A DNA stretch of 64,000 nt. Source: Gammaproteobacteria bacterium. GTDB lineage: Bacteria > Pseudomonadota > Gammaproteobacteria > Steroidobacterales > Steroidobacteraceae. The stretch spans positions 1 to 64,000 of the forward strand of contig VGUH01000015.1 of assembly GCA_016874295.1 (NCBI GenBank), given 5' to 3'. Of the stretch, positions 49,766 to 59,096 are shown one piece after another. Under the pieces are notes generated by a model. The model worked only from the letters and a program-made list of their open reading frames with translations. It was not told where the DNA came from and searched no databases. Position numbers and translations under genes: made by a program. Numbering within the stretch: position 1 is the first letter of the stretch; each line of letters begins with the position of its first letter.

Positions 49766-50251
49766 TTGAGCCAGAAGCCCGCCCGCAAGGAATCGATCCC
49801 GCACCTCGGCCCGCTCGGCCAGCGCGCCACGCTCGCCCGCGACTTGAAGGCGTTCCCGCGCATGAAGATCGGGGCCGCGGCACGCACCGGCTGGGTGCGC
49901 GAGATCCGCACCGCGCTCGGCCTCTCGCAGTCACAGCTCGCGAGGCGCGCCGGCGTCTCGCGCGCGACGGTCCAGCAGATGGAGCGCGCCGAGGCACAGC
50001 GTCGCATCACCCTGGCGAGCCTCGACAAGCTGGCCGCCGCCATGGATTGCCAGGTCGCACTCGCGATCCTGCCGAAAGGCGGCTCGCTCGAGGACGTCCG
50101 GCGCCGCCAGGCCGCGCTCAAGGCGGACGCGATCCTCCACGAGCGCACCAAGGACAACAAGCACCCGCCGAAGCCCGCCGACCTCGAGCGGCGCAAGCAG
50201 CAGCTTATCACGCGGCTCCTGCGCGGCAGCCGGCGCCGCCTCTGGCGCTGA
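49766..50251 (+). CDS. mobile mystery protein A (Xre HTH), orphan
   Basis: A 161-residue Xre-type helix-turn-helix protein of the mobile-mystery-A family. It has the HTH at about residues 45-100 (LGLSQSQLARRAGVSRATVQ, QMERAEAQRRITLASLDKLA) and MDCQVALAILPKGGSLEDVR after it. It begins at TTG. In other genomes a Fic-domain partner (mobile mystery protein B) follows; here a family-A repeat and an unrelated gene follow instead, so the pair is incomplete. Confidence 0.75.
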   Translation: MSQKPARKESIPHLGPLGQRATLARDLKAFPRMKIGAAARTGWVREIRTALGLSQSQLARRAGVSRATVQQMERAEAQRRITLASLDKLAAAMDCQVALAILPKGGSLEDVRRRQAALKADAILHERTKDNKHPPKPADLERRKQQLITRLLRGSRRRLWR

Positions 50252-50259
50252 ATTCAAAC

Positions 50260-50367
50260 GGCGCCGGGTCGCACTTGCCTTTGACGGTGCCGGGTCGCAC
50301 TTATCGCACTTATTGGCCGGCGCGTTTCACCTCAATAAGTGCGATAAGTGCGACCCGGCACCGTCAA
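50260..50367. repeat. family-A repeat: truncated plus full palindrome
   Basis: A short left-arm fragment (GGCGCCGGGTCGCACTT, 50260-50276) is followed by a full element (50281-50367). The full element's arms extend furthest outward of all copies, from TTGACGGTGCCGGG to CCCGGCACCGTCAA. It lies between two convergent genes and abuts the stop codon of the CoA-transferase gene. Confidence 0.88.
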
Positions 50368-51591
50368 TTAACCGATCGTGCCGTTGCTCCTGAGCGAGCG
50401 GATTTCGGCGCCCGATAGCCCGAGCTCGGCGGCGAGGATCGCGTCCGTATCGGCGCCGAGCAACGGGGGCGCCTTCGAGTAATTGAGCGCGCTGCGCGAG
50501 AATATCGCGGGGTTCCTCACCTGCGGCAATTTGCCACCTGCGGCATGCGGCAGCTCGAAGCGCATCCTGCGGTGCTTCACCTGCGGATCCGCGAAGGTTT
50601 CCGCGAGGTCGTTGATTGGTCCGCAGGGCACGCTCGCCCGCGTCAGCAATTTCACCCAATCCTTCGTGGTCCTTTTCCGACACAGCATTTCGAGCGCCGA
50701 AACGAGCGCCACGCGGTTCTTCACGCGCCCGGCGTTGGTGCGAAACCGCGCGTCCTTCGCGAGCTTCGCGGCGCCCGCCGCCCTGCAGAACGACTCGAAC
50801 TGCCGGTCATTGCCGACCGCGAGCATCAGCCAGGAGTCCCTGGTCGCGAACGCCTGGTACGGCACGATGTTCGGGTGCGCCGTGCCCTGGCGGCGCGGCG
50901 GCTTGCCGGTGACGAGATAGTTGAGCGCCTGGTTCGCGAGCGCGGCGACCTGCGTGTCGAGCAGCGCCAGGTCAATGTACTCGCCGCGACCGGATTGTTC
51001 GCGCTCGACGAGCGCCGCGGTGATCGCGTTCGCCGCGTACAGTCCGGTGATCAGGTCAGAAACCGCGACGCCGACCTTGACCGGCCCGGCGCCCGGCTCG
51101 CCGTCCGGCACGCCGGTCACGCTCATCAGCCCCGATACCGCCTGGATCATCGCGTCGTAGCCAGGCTCGGCCGCCGCGGGTCCGTCCTGCCCGAAGGCCG
51201 AGATCGAGCAGTAGATCAGGCGCGGGTTCACGCCCTTCAGCAAGTCGTAGCCGAGACGGTACTTCGCGAGCGTGCCGACCTTGAAGTTCTCGATCAGCAC
51301 GTCGGCGCGCAGCGCCAGCGAGCGGATGAGCTGCTGCCCGGCGGGCTTGGTGAAGTCGATCGCGAGCGAATGCTTGCCGCGATTCGTGCTCGCGTAGTAC
51401 GCGGAGTCCGCGGTCGCCTTGCCCTTGCCGTCCGGGATCCACGGCGGGCCCCAGTGGCGCGTGTCGTCGCCGCTGCCGGGCTTCTCGATCTTCCAGACCG
51501 TGGCGCCGAAATCGGCGAGGCACTGCGTCGCCCAGGGTCCGGCGAGGATGCGGCTGAGGTCGAGGATCTTGATGCCGGCGAGCGGGCCCAT
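50368..51591 (-). CDS. CaiB/BaiF CoA-transferase (operon gene 6)
   Basis: A 407-residue class III CoA-transferase; moves CoA between carboxylic acids. The N-terminus LAGIKILDLSRILAGPWATQ and CLADFGATVWKIEKPGSGDD is typical, then NRGKHSLAIDFTKPAGQQLI, VLIENFKVGTLAKY and PSVPCGPI-like active-site surroundings (RASVPCGPINDLAETFADPQ). It is the last gene of the six-gene catabolic operon, nine bases after the amidohydrolase stop. A family-A repeat immediately follows its stop. Confidence 0.88.
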   Translation of the reverse strand: MGPLAGIKILDLSRILAGPWATQCLADFGATVWKIEKPGSGDDTRHWGPPWIPDGKGKATADSAYYASTNRGKHSLAIDFTKPAGQQLIRSLALRADVLIENFKVGTLAKYRLGYDLLKGVNPRLIYCSISAFGQDGPAAAEPGYDAMIQAVSGLMSVTGVPDGEPGAGPVKVGVAVSDLITGLYAANAITAALVEREQSGRGEYIDLALLDTQVAALANQALNYLVTGKPPRRQGTAHPNIVPYQAFATRDSWLMLAVGNDRQFESFCRAAGAAKLAKDARFRTNAGRVKNRVALVSALEMLCRKRTTKDWVKLLTRASVPCGPINDLAETFADPQVKHRRMRFELPHAAGGKLPQVRNPAIFSRSALNYSKAPPLLGADTDAILAAELGLSGAEIRSLRSNGTIG

Positions 51592-51600
51592 GCCGCTGCA

Positions 51601-52221
51601 TCATACCGAGTCGAGGTAGCGCTCCGCCTCCGCGAGCGGGATCACTTCCGCGTACTTCGCCTGCAGGTCGAAGAGGTTCGCCTCGTGCGGCGCCGGGTGG
51701 CGGTCGCCGACCGCCTCGCGCACGACCAGCGGCACGAAGCCGTGCTGGCAGGCGTCCACGGCGGTTGCGCGCACGCAGCCGGACGTGGAAAGTCCCGCGA
51801 TCAGCAGCGTATCGACGCCGAGGGCGCGCAGTGCCTCGGCGAGCCGCGTGCCAAAAAACGCGCTCGCGTACTGCTTGGTGAACACCGGCTCGCCGGGCGC
51901 GGGCTCCAGCCCTTCCGCAAAAGCGGCGAGCTCCGGGTGCCGCCCACGCTCGAAACTCGCGAGCCCGGGGAGTTTTCGGAAAAACACGCCGCCGTCCGCG
52001 CCGCCCGGTTCGTAGGCGACGTTCGTGTGCATGACGGGGACGCCGGCCTCGCGGGCGCTCGCCAGCAGTTTCATTGCGCCGTTGCGCGCATCCTCGACGC
52101 CCGCGTAGAGCGGCGAGGCCGGTTCGAGGTAGGCGCGCACGAAGTCCACCACCAGCAGCGCGGGCTTGCGCCCGGGCTGGAGCGTCCGGCTCACGGGTGC
52201 GGGCGTGCTGGCGCCGCTCAT
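51601..52221 (-). CDS. isochorismatase-family cysteine amidohydrolase
   Basis: A 206-residue cysteine hydrolase, closest in motif to N-carbamoylsarcosine amidase and maleamate amidohydrolase. The triad residues are seen in ALLVVDFVRAYLEP (Asp), FTKQYASAFFGT (Lys) and GLSTSGCVRATAVDACQHGF (Cys). It hydrolyses an amide or N-carbamoyl bond, fitting a step after HyuA/HyuB ring opening. It is 13 bp downstream of the GntR gene in the same operon. Confidence 0.85.
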   Translation of the reverse strand: MSGASTPAPVSRTLQPGRKPALLVVDFVRAYLEPASPLYAGVEDARNGAMKLLASAREAGVPVMHTNVAYEPGGADGGVFFRKLPGLASFERGRHPELAAFAEGLEPAPGEPVFTKQYASAFFGTRLAEALRALGVDTLLIAGLSTSGCVRATAVDACQHGFVPLVVREAVGDRHPAPHEANLFDLQAKYAEVIPLAEAERYLDSV

Positions 52222-52234
52222 GCCAGGGCTCCGG

Positions 52235-52888
52235 TCAGCGATTGAGCGCGCCGCGCGCGGCGTGAATGTGCGAGAGCATCACGGACGCAGCCCAGTCCGG
52301 ATCACGCGCTTCGAGCGCGCGCACGATCTCGAGATGGTGCCGGGCACTGCGCTCGAGGTCCTCGGGCGTGTACTTCTGGAACGTGCGCATCATCAGCGGC
52401 GCCTCGATCAGCGCCGCGAGGGCGCGCGACAGGCATGCGCTTGCCGCCGCCTCCTGCAGCCGCCGATGGAACTGGCTGTTGAGCTCGGCGATGCGCTCGA
52501 GGTAGCCCGCCTTGCGCTCGACGGACTCACGATGCTGGGTCTCTGCGAGGCGCCGGAGCTCCTCGATCTGATCCGGCGAGGCGCGCAGCGTCGCGCGCCT
52601 CGCGCTGTACGACTCGAGCATCGCGCGCAGGTCGAACACCTCGTCGGAATCGGCCTCGGACCAGACCGTCACGACCGCACCGAGGTTCGGCGTGAATTCG
52701 ACCAGCCCCTCGGCGTCGAGCCGACGCAGCGCCTCGCGCACCGGCGTGCGGCTGACGCCGACCGCCGTCGCGATCTCCTGCTCGGTCAGGCGCGCGCCCG
52801 CAAGGTAACGACCGGCGATGATGCCGGAACGCACCGCGTCGTAGGCCTTGTCGACCGCGCGCACCGCCTGGCCTTCCTGCCGCAACAT
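52235..52888 (-). CDS. GntR family (FCD domain) regulator
   Basis: A 217-residue regulator with an N-terminal winged helix (ARLTEQEIATAVGVSRTPVR, EALRRLDAEGLVEF) and a C-terminal FCD ligand domain rich in Arg/Glu (LRAMLESYSARRATLRAS, HRRLQEAAASACLSRALAA). It sits inside the catabolic operon and is the natural candidate to bind the TGTATACA palindromes at the operon, at the divergent CoA transferase and at the TonB receptor. Confidence 0.9.
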   Translation of the reverse strand: MLRQEGQAVRAVDKAYDAVRSGIIAGRYLAGARLTEQEIATAVGVSRTPVREALRRLDAEGLVEFTPNLGAVVTVWSEADSDEVFDLRAMLESYSARRATLRASPDQIEELRRLAETQHRESVERKAGYLERIAELNSQFHRRLQEAAASACLSRALAALIEAPLMMRTFQKYTPEDLERSARHHLEIVRALEARDPDWAASVMLSHIHAARGALNR

Positions 52889-52894
52889 GGCGGT

Positions 52895-54805
52895 TCAGGC
52901 CCGGCCGGGCCGTGCTTCGGCCGCCGCGCGGCGCCGACTCCGCGTGCGCGCCTGGAACTGCGGCGCAGCCGGCGGCTCGAGACCGGTCTCGGCCTTGCAG
53001 CGGCCCTTGAGCTCGGCGATGTCGCGGAAGCCGCGGTCGAACAGCGCAGGAGCGCCGCGCCTCGTGGCCATCTCCGCGCGCAGCGCCTGGGTTGCCGCGG
53101 CGTCCACGCGGCCGTTCTTCAGCACGACGCCGTAGCGGCGCGCGCCCTCGACACTCACGAGGCCGGCGTCAACATCGAAGGCCACCATCGCAGGCTCGCG
53201 CTCGAGCGGGTCGCCGCAGCCGCCGCCGCCCCAGGTCTCGTACACGAGCAGGTCGCCCGGCTCGACCTTCACGCGGTCCGTCTTCGACGGCAGGACTTGC
53301 TCGCTGCCGTCGGCGCGCTTGAGCAGCTTGCGGCTGCGGCTGCCCGGCAGTCCGCCATTCACGCCCCAGGGATAGGTGAGCCAGCGGTCGTCGTGGATCG
53401 AGACCTCGCCCGGCTCCAGGATCCGGTAGCCGATCCGGATGCCGTTGCCGCCGCGGAATTTTCCCGGTCCGCCCGAGTCGGTGATCGTCTCGTAGGTGTC
53501 GATGCGCAGCGGAAAGTAGCTCTCCAGGAACTCGTTCGGCACGTTGGTGAACGAGGGCCACAGCGAATGCCCGTCGGGCCCGTCGCCGAACGGCTTGCCG
53601 GGAATGCCGCCGAAGCCGATCTGGTACAGCTGGTACCACTCACCGTTCTTGTCGTAGCCCGAGTACATGAAATGCGGGCTGTCGGAGAAACCGGCGGCGC
53701 ACATGAACGCCGGATTGCCCTGGCCGAGCAGGCCACCCAGCACGTCGAAAATGCGACCGAGCGCGTGCGTGCGGCAGGAGAGGGCGGCGGGCTTCAGCGG
53801 CTTCAGAAGCGTGCCCTCGGGGATGCGCACTTCCATCAGGTCGTAGAAACCGTCGTTGAACAGGATCTGCGGGTCGAACACCATGATCATGTACACGCCC
53901 GCGAACATCTTGAACATCTCCTCGTTCAGCAGGAAGTTGATCGAGGAGATGGACTGCGGGTCGGTTCCCGCGAAATCGAAGATGCAGGTGTCGCCCTCGC
54001 GCCACATCGCGCAGGCGATCCTGTACGGCCCCATGTTCATGCCGTCGTCGCAGACATAGTCCTCGAAGTGCTGCTTCTTCTCCGGGACCGTACGGCGGAT
54101 CAGTTCGCGCATCGCGCGCTTGTTGCGCTCGAGCATGGCGTCCATCGCCGAATAGAACACGTCGTCGCCAAAGCGGCGCGACAGGTCCACGCAGCGGATC
54201 GCGGCCGTGCGCAACGCCGCGACGATCGCGTGGAAGTCCGAGTAATTCCAGGTCGGCAGCCGGCAGTTGTGCAGGATGATCTTCAGGACGTCGTCCTGCA
54301 GCTTGCCGCCGCGGATGATCTTGACCGGCGGAACGGCGACGCCTTCCTCGTAGAAGGTGCGCGCGTCGGTCGGCAGCGAGCCGGGCACCTTGCCGCCGAC
54401 GTCGGTCATGTGCCCGAACATCGCGGCCCAGGCGATCACGCGGCCGTCCTTGTACACCGGCATCAGCATCAGCCAGTCGTTGATGTGGCTGATCGCGCCG
54501 TTGCAGGAGTAGGGGTCGTTGGTCAGGAACACGTCGCCTTCCTCGACCGTGCCGTCGTAGCCCTGCAGAAAGCCGTGGATGAACGAGCCGAACTGGCCGA
54601 CCACCATCTTGCCTTCGAGGTTGGCGATCAGCGGGAACTCGTCGTGCTGCTCGCGGATGCCGGGCGACATCGCGGTGCGGAACAGCACCGTGTCCATCTC
54701 GAAGCGCGCGTTCCGGAGCGCGCTCTCGATGATGTCGATCGTGACGCTGTCCACCTTCAGCTTGCGGAAGGGCCTGCGGTTCTTCTGGACGATCCTGGCT
54801 GGCAT
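52895..54805 (-). CDS. hyuB: hydantoinase B/oxoprolinase-type subunit
   Basis: A 636-residue HyuB-type subunit of an ATP-dependent amidohydrolase (N-methylhydantoinase, oxoprolinase, caprolactamase and acetone carboxylase group). Family blocks include FRTAMSPGIREQHDEFPLIA, DVFLTNDPYSCNGAISHIND, SLWPSFTNVPNEFLESYFP, PGKFRGGNGIRIGYRILEPG and YETWGGGGCGDPLEREP. It works with HyuA, encoded nine bases upstream. The basic tail (RSRRRAAAEARPGRA) is unusual. Confidence 0.92.
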   Translation of the reverse strand: MPARIVQKNRRPFRKLKVDSVTIDIIESALRNARFEMDTVLFRTAMSPGIREQHDEFPLIANLEGKMVVGQFGSFIHGFLQGYDGTVEEGDVFLTNDPYSCNGAISHINDWLMLMPVYKDGRVIAWAAMFGHMTDVGGKVPGSLPTDARTFYEEGVAVPPVKIIRGGKLQDDVLKIILHNCRLPTWNYSDFHAIVAALRTAAIRCVDLSRRFGDDVFYSAMDAMLERNKRAMRELIRRTVPEKKQHFEDYVCDDGMNMGPYRIACAMWREGDTCIFDFAGTDPQSISSINFLLNEEMFKMFAGVYMIMVFDPQILFNDGFYDLMEVRIPEGTLLKPLKPAALSCRTHALGRIFDVLGGLLGQGNPAFMCAAGFSDSPHFMYSGYDKNGEWYQLYQIGFGGIPGKPFGDGPDGHSLWPSFTNVPNEFLESYFPLRIDTYETITDSGGPGKFRGGNGIRIGYRILEPGEVSIHDDRWLTYPWGVNGGLPGSRSRKLLKRADGSEQVLPSKTDRVKVEPGDLLVYETWGGGGCGDPLEREPAMVAFDVDAGLVSVEGARRYGVVLKNGRVDAAATQALRAEMATRRGAPALFDRGFRDIAELKGRCKAETGLEPPAAPQFQARTRSRRRAAAEARPGRA

Positions 54806-54814
54806 GTGAGTGTC

Positions 54815-56884
54815 CTAGCGGAGGCCCTTGTGGCCGTCCGGGTAGATGAGGATGTTGCCGAGCTTGTCCACGAGCCCGGTGTGCTTCGGCAGCACCACCG
54901 TGGTCGAGTCCATCTCGATCACGATCGCCGGGCCCTTGATGCGATTGCCGGCTCGGAGCTTCGCGCGGTCGTAGACCGTCGCCTGCGCCTTGCGGTGGTC
55001 GATGGTCACGGCCTGGCGGCCGACAGCCGCAGCCTTCGGGTCGCGGCTGCCGCGCGGGATGGCGGGGCGCTTCACGGTGATGCCGCGGCCCTGCACCACG
55101 GCGCGCAGCGCCACGAACTCGTGCTCGAGCGGAAGCGCAAAGGTGAACAGCCGCTTGTGCTCGGCGTCGAACGGATCAGAGATCGCCTTCAGGCCGCGTT
55201 TCGCGAGGTCCTTCGCGTCCACGTCGATGGTGAGCCGCAGGCCCTGGCCGTGGTAGCGCACGTCCACCTGGAAGCTGCGGCGCATCTCTTGCGCCGGCAC
55301 TTTCTCGTGCTCGAGGGCTGCCGCGGCGGTCTTCGCGAGTTGTTCGAGGATGCCGGTGATCTCCTTCGCGCTCGTCTCGCTGAACTTGCGGATGTAAGTG
55401 CGCGCGGACTCGTCGCGCAGGGCCGTGGTCGCGTCGCCGAGCGCGCACAGCACGCCCGGGCCCGGCGGGATGATCGCCGGCCAGGAACCGAGCAGGCGCG
55501 AGAGTGCGTTGGCATGCAGGGGGCCCGCGCCGCCGAAGGCGATCAGCGCGTAGTCGCGCGGGTCGTGACCCTGCTCGACGGACACGAGGCGCAGCGCACC
55601 CACCATGTTCTCGTTGACGATGTCGTAGATGCCCTGCGCCGCGTCCTCGACGGACTTGCCGAGCGCGGCGGCGACTTTTCCGACGGCCCTGGCGGCGAGT
55701 GCCCGGTCGAGCTCGAGATCGCCGCCGAGGCGCTGCATCGGCGGCAGGTAGCCGAGCACGACATTCGCGTCGGTGACGGTCGGTTCCGTTCCGCCGCGCC
55801 CGTAGGCGGCGGGCCCTGGATCCGCGCCCGCGGACTGCGGGCCGACACGCAGCGCTTTCGTCAGGTCCGGCACGTGCGCGATCGAGCCGCCGCCGGCGCC
55901 CACCGAGCGGATGTCCACCGAGGAGGCGCGCACCGTGACGTCCCCGACCGTGGTCTCGCGCCTGAGGCGCGGCACGCCGTCCATGATCAGCGCGACGTCG
56001 GTGGAGGTGCCGCCGACGTCCACGGTAAGGAGATTCGGGAACCCCGCCTGCAAGGCGACCCAGAGCGCGCCCGTGACGCCGCCCGCCGGGCCGGACATGA
56101 GCAGGTTCACGGGGTATTCCTCGGCGGAGGCCGCGGACGCGAGGCCGCCGTCCGAGCGCAGGATGTGCAGCTTCACCTCGCCCGCCTTCGAGGCGAGCTT
56201 CTTCCCGAGACTGTTGACGTAGCGCTGCACGACCGGGCGCACGTAGGAGTTCGCGACCGTGGTCACGGTGCGCTCGTACTCCTGCATCTCGGGCACGACC
56301 TCGGAGGAGAGCGACACCGGCACGCGCGGCAGCACGTCGGCGGCGATCTCGCGGATGCGCCGCTCGTGCGCGTCGTTCGCGAACGCATTGATCAGCGAGA
56401 CGGTCAGCGCCTCGATCTTCGCGCTCTTGAGCTTCGCCAGCGAGGCGCGCAAGGCGCCCTCATCGAGCGGGCGCACGATTTCGCCGCGCGCATCCACGCG
56501 CTCGTCCGCCTCGATGGTGAGCGCGAGCGGCGCCATCGGCAGCGACTTGTTGTAGATCACCCAGCCGCCGAGGCCGCCCGGCACGTAGGAGCGCGCGATC
56601 TGCAGCACCTGGCGGTAGCCCCTGGTGGTGACGAGCCCGACTTTCGCGCCCGAGCTCGTCAGCACCGTGTTGGTGGCGACGGTCGTGCCGTGCATGACGT
56701 GCCCGATCGCCGACGGCGCGATGCCGGCCTGCCGGCAGACGCGCATGAGCCCCGCCAGCACGCCGACCGACTGGTCCTTCGGCGTGCTCGGAACCTTCGC
56801 GCTCCAGGTGCGGCCGCTCTTTTCGTCCACCAGCAGCAGGTCGGTGAAAGTGCCGCCCACGTCGATGCCGAGTCTGTAGCTCAC
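54815..56884 (-). CDS. hyuA: hydantoinase A/oxoprolinase-type subunit
   Basis: A 689-residue HyuA-type subunit with actin-like ATPase folds. The phosphate loops are IDVGGTFTDLLLVDEKSGR at the N-terminus and LLTVDVGGTSTDVALIMDG. Also conserved are VMHGTTVATNTVLTSSGAKV and VRASSVDIRSVGAGGGSIAH. It phosphorylates the substrate ring before HyuB hydrolyses it. It starts at GTG, overlapping the lyase stop by four bases (GTGA). The substrate cannot be named; neighbours point to a cyclic amide. Confidence 0.93.
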   Translation of the reverse strand: MSYRLGIDVGGTFTDLLLVDEKSGRTWSAKVPSTPKDQSVGVLAGLMRVCRQAGIAPSAIGHVMHGTTVATNTVLTSSGAKVGLVTTRGYRQVLQIARSYVPGGLGGWVIYNKSLPMAPLALTIEADERVDARGEIVRPLDEGALRASLAKLKSAKIEALTVSLINAFANDAHERRIREIAADVLPRVPVSLSSEVVPEMQEYERTVTTVANSYVRPVVQRYVNSLGKKLASKAGEVKLHILRSDGGLASAASAEEYPVNLLMSGPAGGVTGALWVALQAGFPNLLTVDVGGTSTDVALIMDGVPRLRRETTVGDVTVRASSVDIRSVGAGGGSIAHVPDLTKALRVGPQSAGADPGPAAYGRGGTEPTVTDANVVLGYLPPMQRLGGDLELDRALAARAVGKVAAALGKSVEDAAQGIYDIVNENMVGALRLVSVEQGHDPRDYALIAFGGAGPLHANALSRLLGSWPAIIPPGPGVLCALGDATTALRDESARTYIRKFSETSAKEITGILEQLAKTAAAALEHEKVPAQEMRRSFQVDVRYHGQGLRLTIDVDAKDLAKRGLKAISDPFDAEHKRLFTFALPLEHEFVALRAVVQGRGITVKRPAIPRGSRDPKAAAVGRQAVTIDHRKAQATVYDRAKLRAGNRIKGPAIVIEMDSTTVVLPKHTGLVDKLGNILIYPDGHKGLR

Positions 56885-57801
56885 TTCATCTCCTTCGCAG
56901 CCGGAAAGGCACCAGCCTTGGTCACGAGGCCCGGCACCCGCCGCCCGAATGTTTCCTCCAGCCAGCGCGCGGTCGCGATCGTGCGCTCGAGATCGACGCC
57001 CGTCTCGACGCCCATGCGCGCCAGCATGTACAGGAGATCCTCGGTCGGTATGTTACCCGTCGCCGCGGGCGCGAATGGGCAGCCGCCGATTCCGCCGATG
57101 CTGGCGTCGAGCACCTCGACACCGGCCTCGACCGCGGCGTAGGCATTCGCCAGCCCGGTGTTGCGCGTGTTGTGGAAGTGGCAGCGCAGCCGCATGCCGG
57201 GCAGCTTTTCGCGCACACGGCCGACGAGGTCCGTGACCTGGCTCGGCACGCCCGCGCCGATCGAGTCCGCGATCGCGATCTCGACCGGCTCGCCGGCGGC
57301 CAGCGTCTCGGCGAGCGCGGCGACGCGTTCCGGCGCAACCTCGCCTTCGAACGGACAGCCGAAGGCTGCCGAGATCGTGACCTGCGCGCGCAGCCCCGCT
57401 TCCCTGGCGGCGCGCGCCATCTCGAGCCAGGCGGCCGTCGACTCCGCGGTGGTCGCGCCCTGGTTGCGCTGGTTGAACGTGTCGCTCGCGACCACGACCA
57501 TGCCGACCTCGTCGCAGCCGGCGGCGAGCGCTCGCTCGAAGCCGCGGCGGTTCAGCACCAGGCCGATGTAACGCACGCCGGCGTGGCGCGGCAGCGAGCG
57601 CACGAGTTCGTCGGCATCCGCCATCTGCGGCACGCGCTTCGGGTTCACGAAGCTCGCGACTTCGATGCGCCGGATGCCGCAGCCGACGGCGCGCTCGATG
57701 AACTCGCGCCTGGTCGCGAGCGGCAGAACTTCGGGCTCGTTCTGCAGCCCGTCACGGGGCCCGACCTCGACGATTTCGATGCGGCGGCGCACGGCGATCA
57801 T
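56881..57801 (-). CDS. hydroxymethylglutaryl-CoA lyase-like (operon gene 1)
   Basis: A 306-residue HMG-CoA lyase family protein. The catalytic motifs are EVGPRDGLQNEPEVLP near the N-terminus, the metal histidines in LRCHFHNTRNTGLANAYA and the catalytic cysteine in ASIGGIGGCPFAPAATGN. Substrates in this family include HMG-CoA and other 3-hydroxyacyl-CoA thioesters. Being first in an operon with CoA transferases, it may cleave the CoA-activated carbon skeleton. The promoter holds two identical GntR-type palindromes. Confidence 0.88.
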   Translation of the reverse strand: MIAVRRRIEIVEVGPRDGLQNEPEVLPLATRREFIERAVGCGIRRIEVASFVNPKRVPQMADADELVRSLPRHAGVRYIGLVLNRRGFERALAAGCDEVGMVVVASDTFNQRNQGATTAESTAAWLEMARAAREAGLRAQVTISAAFGCPFEGEVAPERVAALAETLAAGEPVEIAIADSIGAGVPSQVTDLVGRVREKLPGMRLRCHFHNTRNTGLANAYAAVEAGVEVLDASIGGIGGCPFAPAATGNIPTEDLLYMLARMGVETGVDLERTIATARWLEETFGRRVPGLVTKAGAFPAAKEMK

Positions 57802-57805
57802 GGGT

Positions 57806-57818
57806 AGATTGTATACAC
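57806..57818. promoter_or_regulatory. GntR-type operator, operon side
   Basis: AGATTGTATACAC, containing the palindrome TGTATACA (57810-57817), lies five bases upstream of the lyase start on the divergent promoter. An identical 13-bp copy lies 64 bp away. Binding by the operon's GntR regulator is inferred. Confidence 0.7.
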
Positions 57819-57869
57819 GACTAGCCAGATATCCCGGCTTGCGGTGCTTGGTTGACGGTCAATGGCCAT

Positions 57870-57882
57870 AGATTGTATACAC
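57870..57882. promoter_or_regulatory. GntR-type operator, CoA-transferase side
   Basis: The second exact copy of AGATTGTATACAC (palindrome 57874-57881) ends six bases before the ATG of the divergent CoA transferase. The two copies flank the 86-bp intergenic region, so one regulator could shut both promoters. Confidence 0.7.
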
Positions 57883-57887
57883 AAATC

Positions 57888-59096
57888 ATGACGTCGAGCT
57901 GCATTCAGCGCAGTCCCCTGCAGGGCCTTCGAGTGCTCGAGCTGGGCACCCTGCTCGCCGGCCCGTTCTGCGGTCAGCTGCTCGGCGACCTCGGCGCCGA
58001 GGTCATCAAGATCGAATCGCCGGGGCAGGGCGACCCGATGCGCGTCTGGGGCCGGCAGAAAGCCGGCGAGCCCTCGCTCTGGTGGCCGGTGATCGGGCGC
58101 AACAAGAAGGCGATCACGCTCGATCTCCGCCAGGCGGAGGGGCAGGCGTTGCTCGTCGAGCTGGCCGCCAAGTCGGATTTCCTGCTCGAGAACTTCCGCC
58201 CCGGCACGCTCGAGAAATGGAACCTCGGCTGGGAGCGGCTGCACGCCGTTAACCCGCGCCTGATCATGATCCGCGTCTCCGGCTACGGCCAGACCGGACC
58301 CTACGCCGCGCGTGCCGGCTTCGGCGCGATCGGCGAAGCGATGGGGGGGCTGCGCTACGTGGTCGGCGATCCCGGCTCGCCGCCCTCGCGGGTCGGCATC
58401 TCGATCGGCGATTCGCTGGCCGCGACATTCGCGTGCCTCGGCGCGCTCGCGGCGCTGCACCACCGCGACCGCACGGGCGAGGGCCAGGTGGTCGACTCGG
58501 CGATCTACGAGGCCGTGCTCGGCATGATGGAGTCGCTGGTCACGGAGTACGACAAGACCGGCTATATCCGCGAGCGCACCGGCGCGATCCTGCCGAACGT
58601 CGCGCCCTCGAACGTCTACCCGACCTCCGACGGCCTGGTGCTGATCGCCGCCAACCAGGACACGGTGTTTCGCCGGCTGTGCGAGGCGATGGGCGATGCC
58701 GCGCTAGCGGACGACGCACGTTACGCGAACCACCAGGCGCGAGGCGCGCGCCAGGCCGAGCTCGACGCGCTCATCGGCCGCTGGACGGCCGAACGGACGA
58801 CGTCCGCCGTGCTCGGTCTCATGGAACAGGCGGGCGTGCCGGCGGGGCAGATCTACCGCGCGCCGGAAATGCTCGCGGACCCTCACTTCGCAGCGCGCGA
58901 GGCGATCGTCGCCGTTCCGCACCCGCAGTTCGGCACGATCCGCATGCAGAACGTGGTGCCGAAGCTCTCGGCGACGCCGGGAGGCGTCCGGTCGCCGTCA
59001 CCCGCGCTCGGCGAGCACAACGACGCGATCTACCGCGACCTGCTCGGGCTCGCGCCCGAGCGCTACGCGGCCCTGCAGGCCGCCCGCGTCATCTGA
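57888..59096 (+). CDS. CaiB/BaiF CoA-transferase (divergent)
   Basis: A 402-residue class III CoA-transferase, only distantly similar to the one at the end of the operon. Motifs: GLRVLELGTLLAGPFCGQLL, GAEVIKIESPGQGDPMRVWG, SDFLLENFRPGTLEKWNLGW and VSGYGQTGPYAARAGFGAIG. The ATG at 57888 follows directly on a GntR-type operator. Its 3' end overlaps that of the TonB receptor gene by eight bases, tail to tail. Confidence 0.9.
   Translation: MTSSCIQRSPLQGLRVLELGTLLAGPFCGQLLGDLGAEVIKIESPGQGDPMRVWGRQKAGEPSLWWPVIGRNKKAITLDLRQAEGQALLVELAAKSDFLLENFRPGTLEKWNLGWERLHAVNPRLIMIRVSGYGQTGPYAARAGFGAIGEAMGGLRYVVGDPGSPPSRVGISIGDSLAATFACLGALAALHHRDRTGEGQVVDSAIYEAVLGMMESLVTEYDKTGYIRERTGAILPNVAPSNVYPTSDGLVLIAANQDTVFRRLCEAMGDAALADDARYANHQARGARQAELDALIGRWTAERTTSAVLGLMEQAGVPAGQIYRAPEMLADPHFAAREAIVAVPHPQFGTIRMQNVVPKLSATPGGVRSPSPALGEHNDAIYRDLLGLAPERYAALQAARVI

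Noticed and set aside
52166-57142. Plus-strand open frame of over 1600 codons opposite hyuA, hyuB and gntR
   Set aside because: It is antisense to well-conserved genes, has Arg/His/Gln-rich composition typical of GC-rich shadow frames and no recognisable domain.
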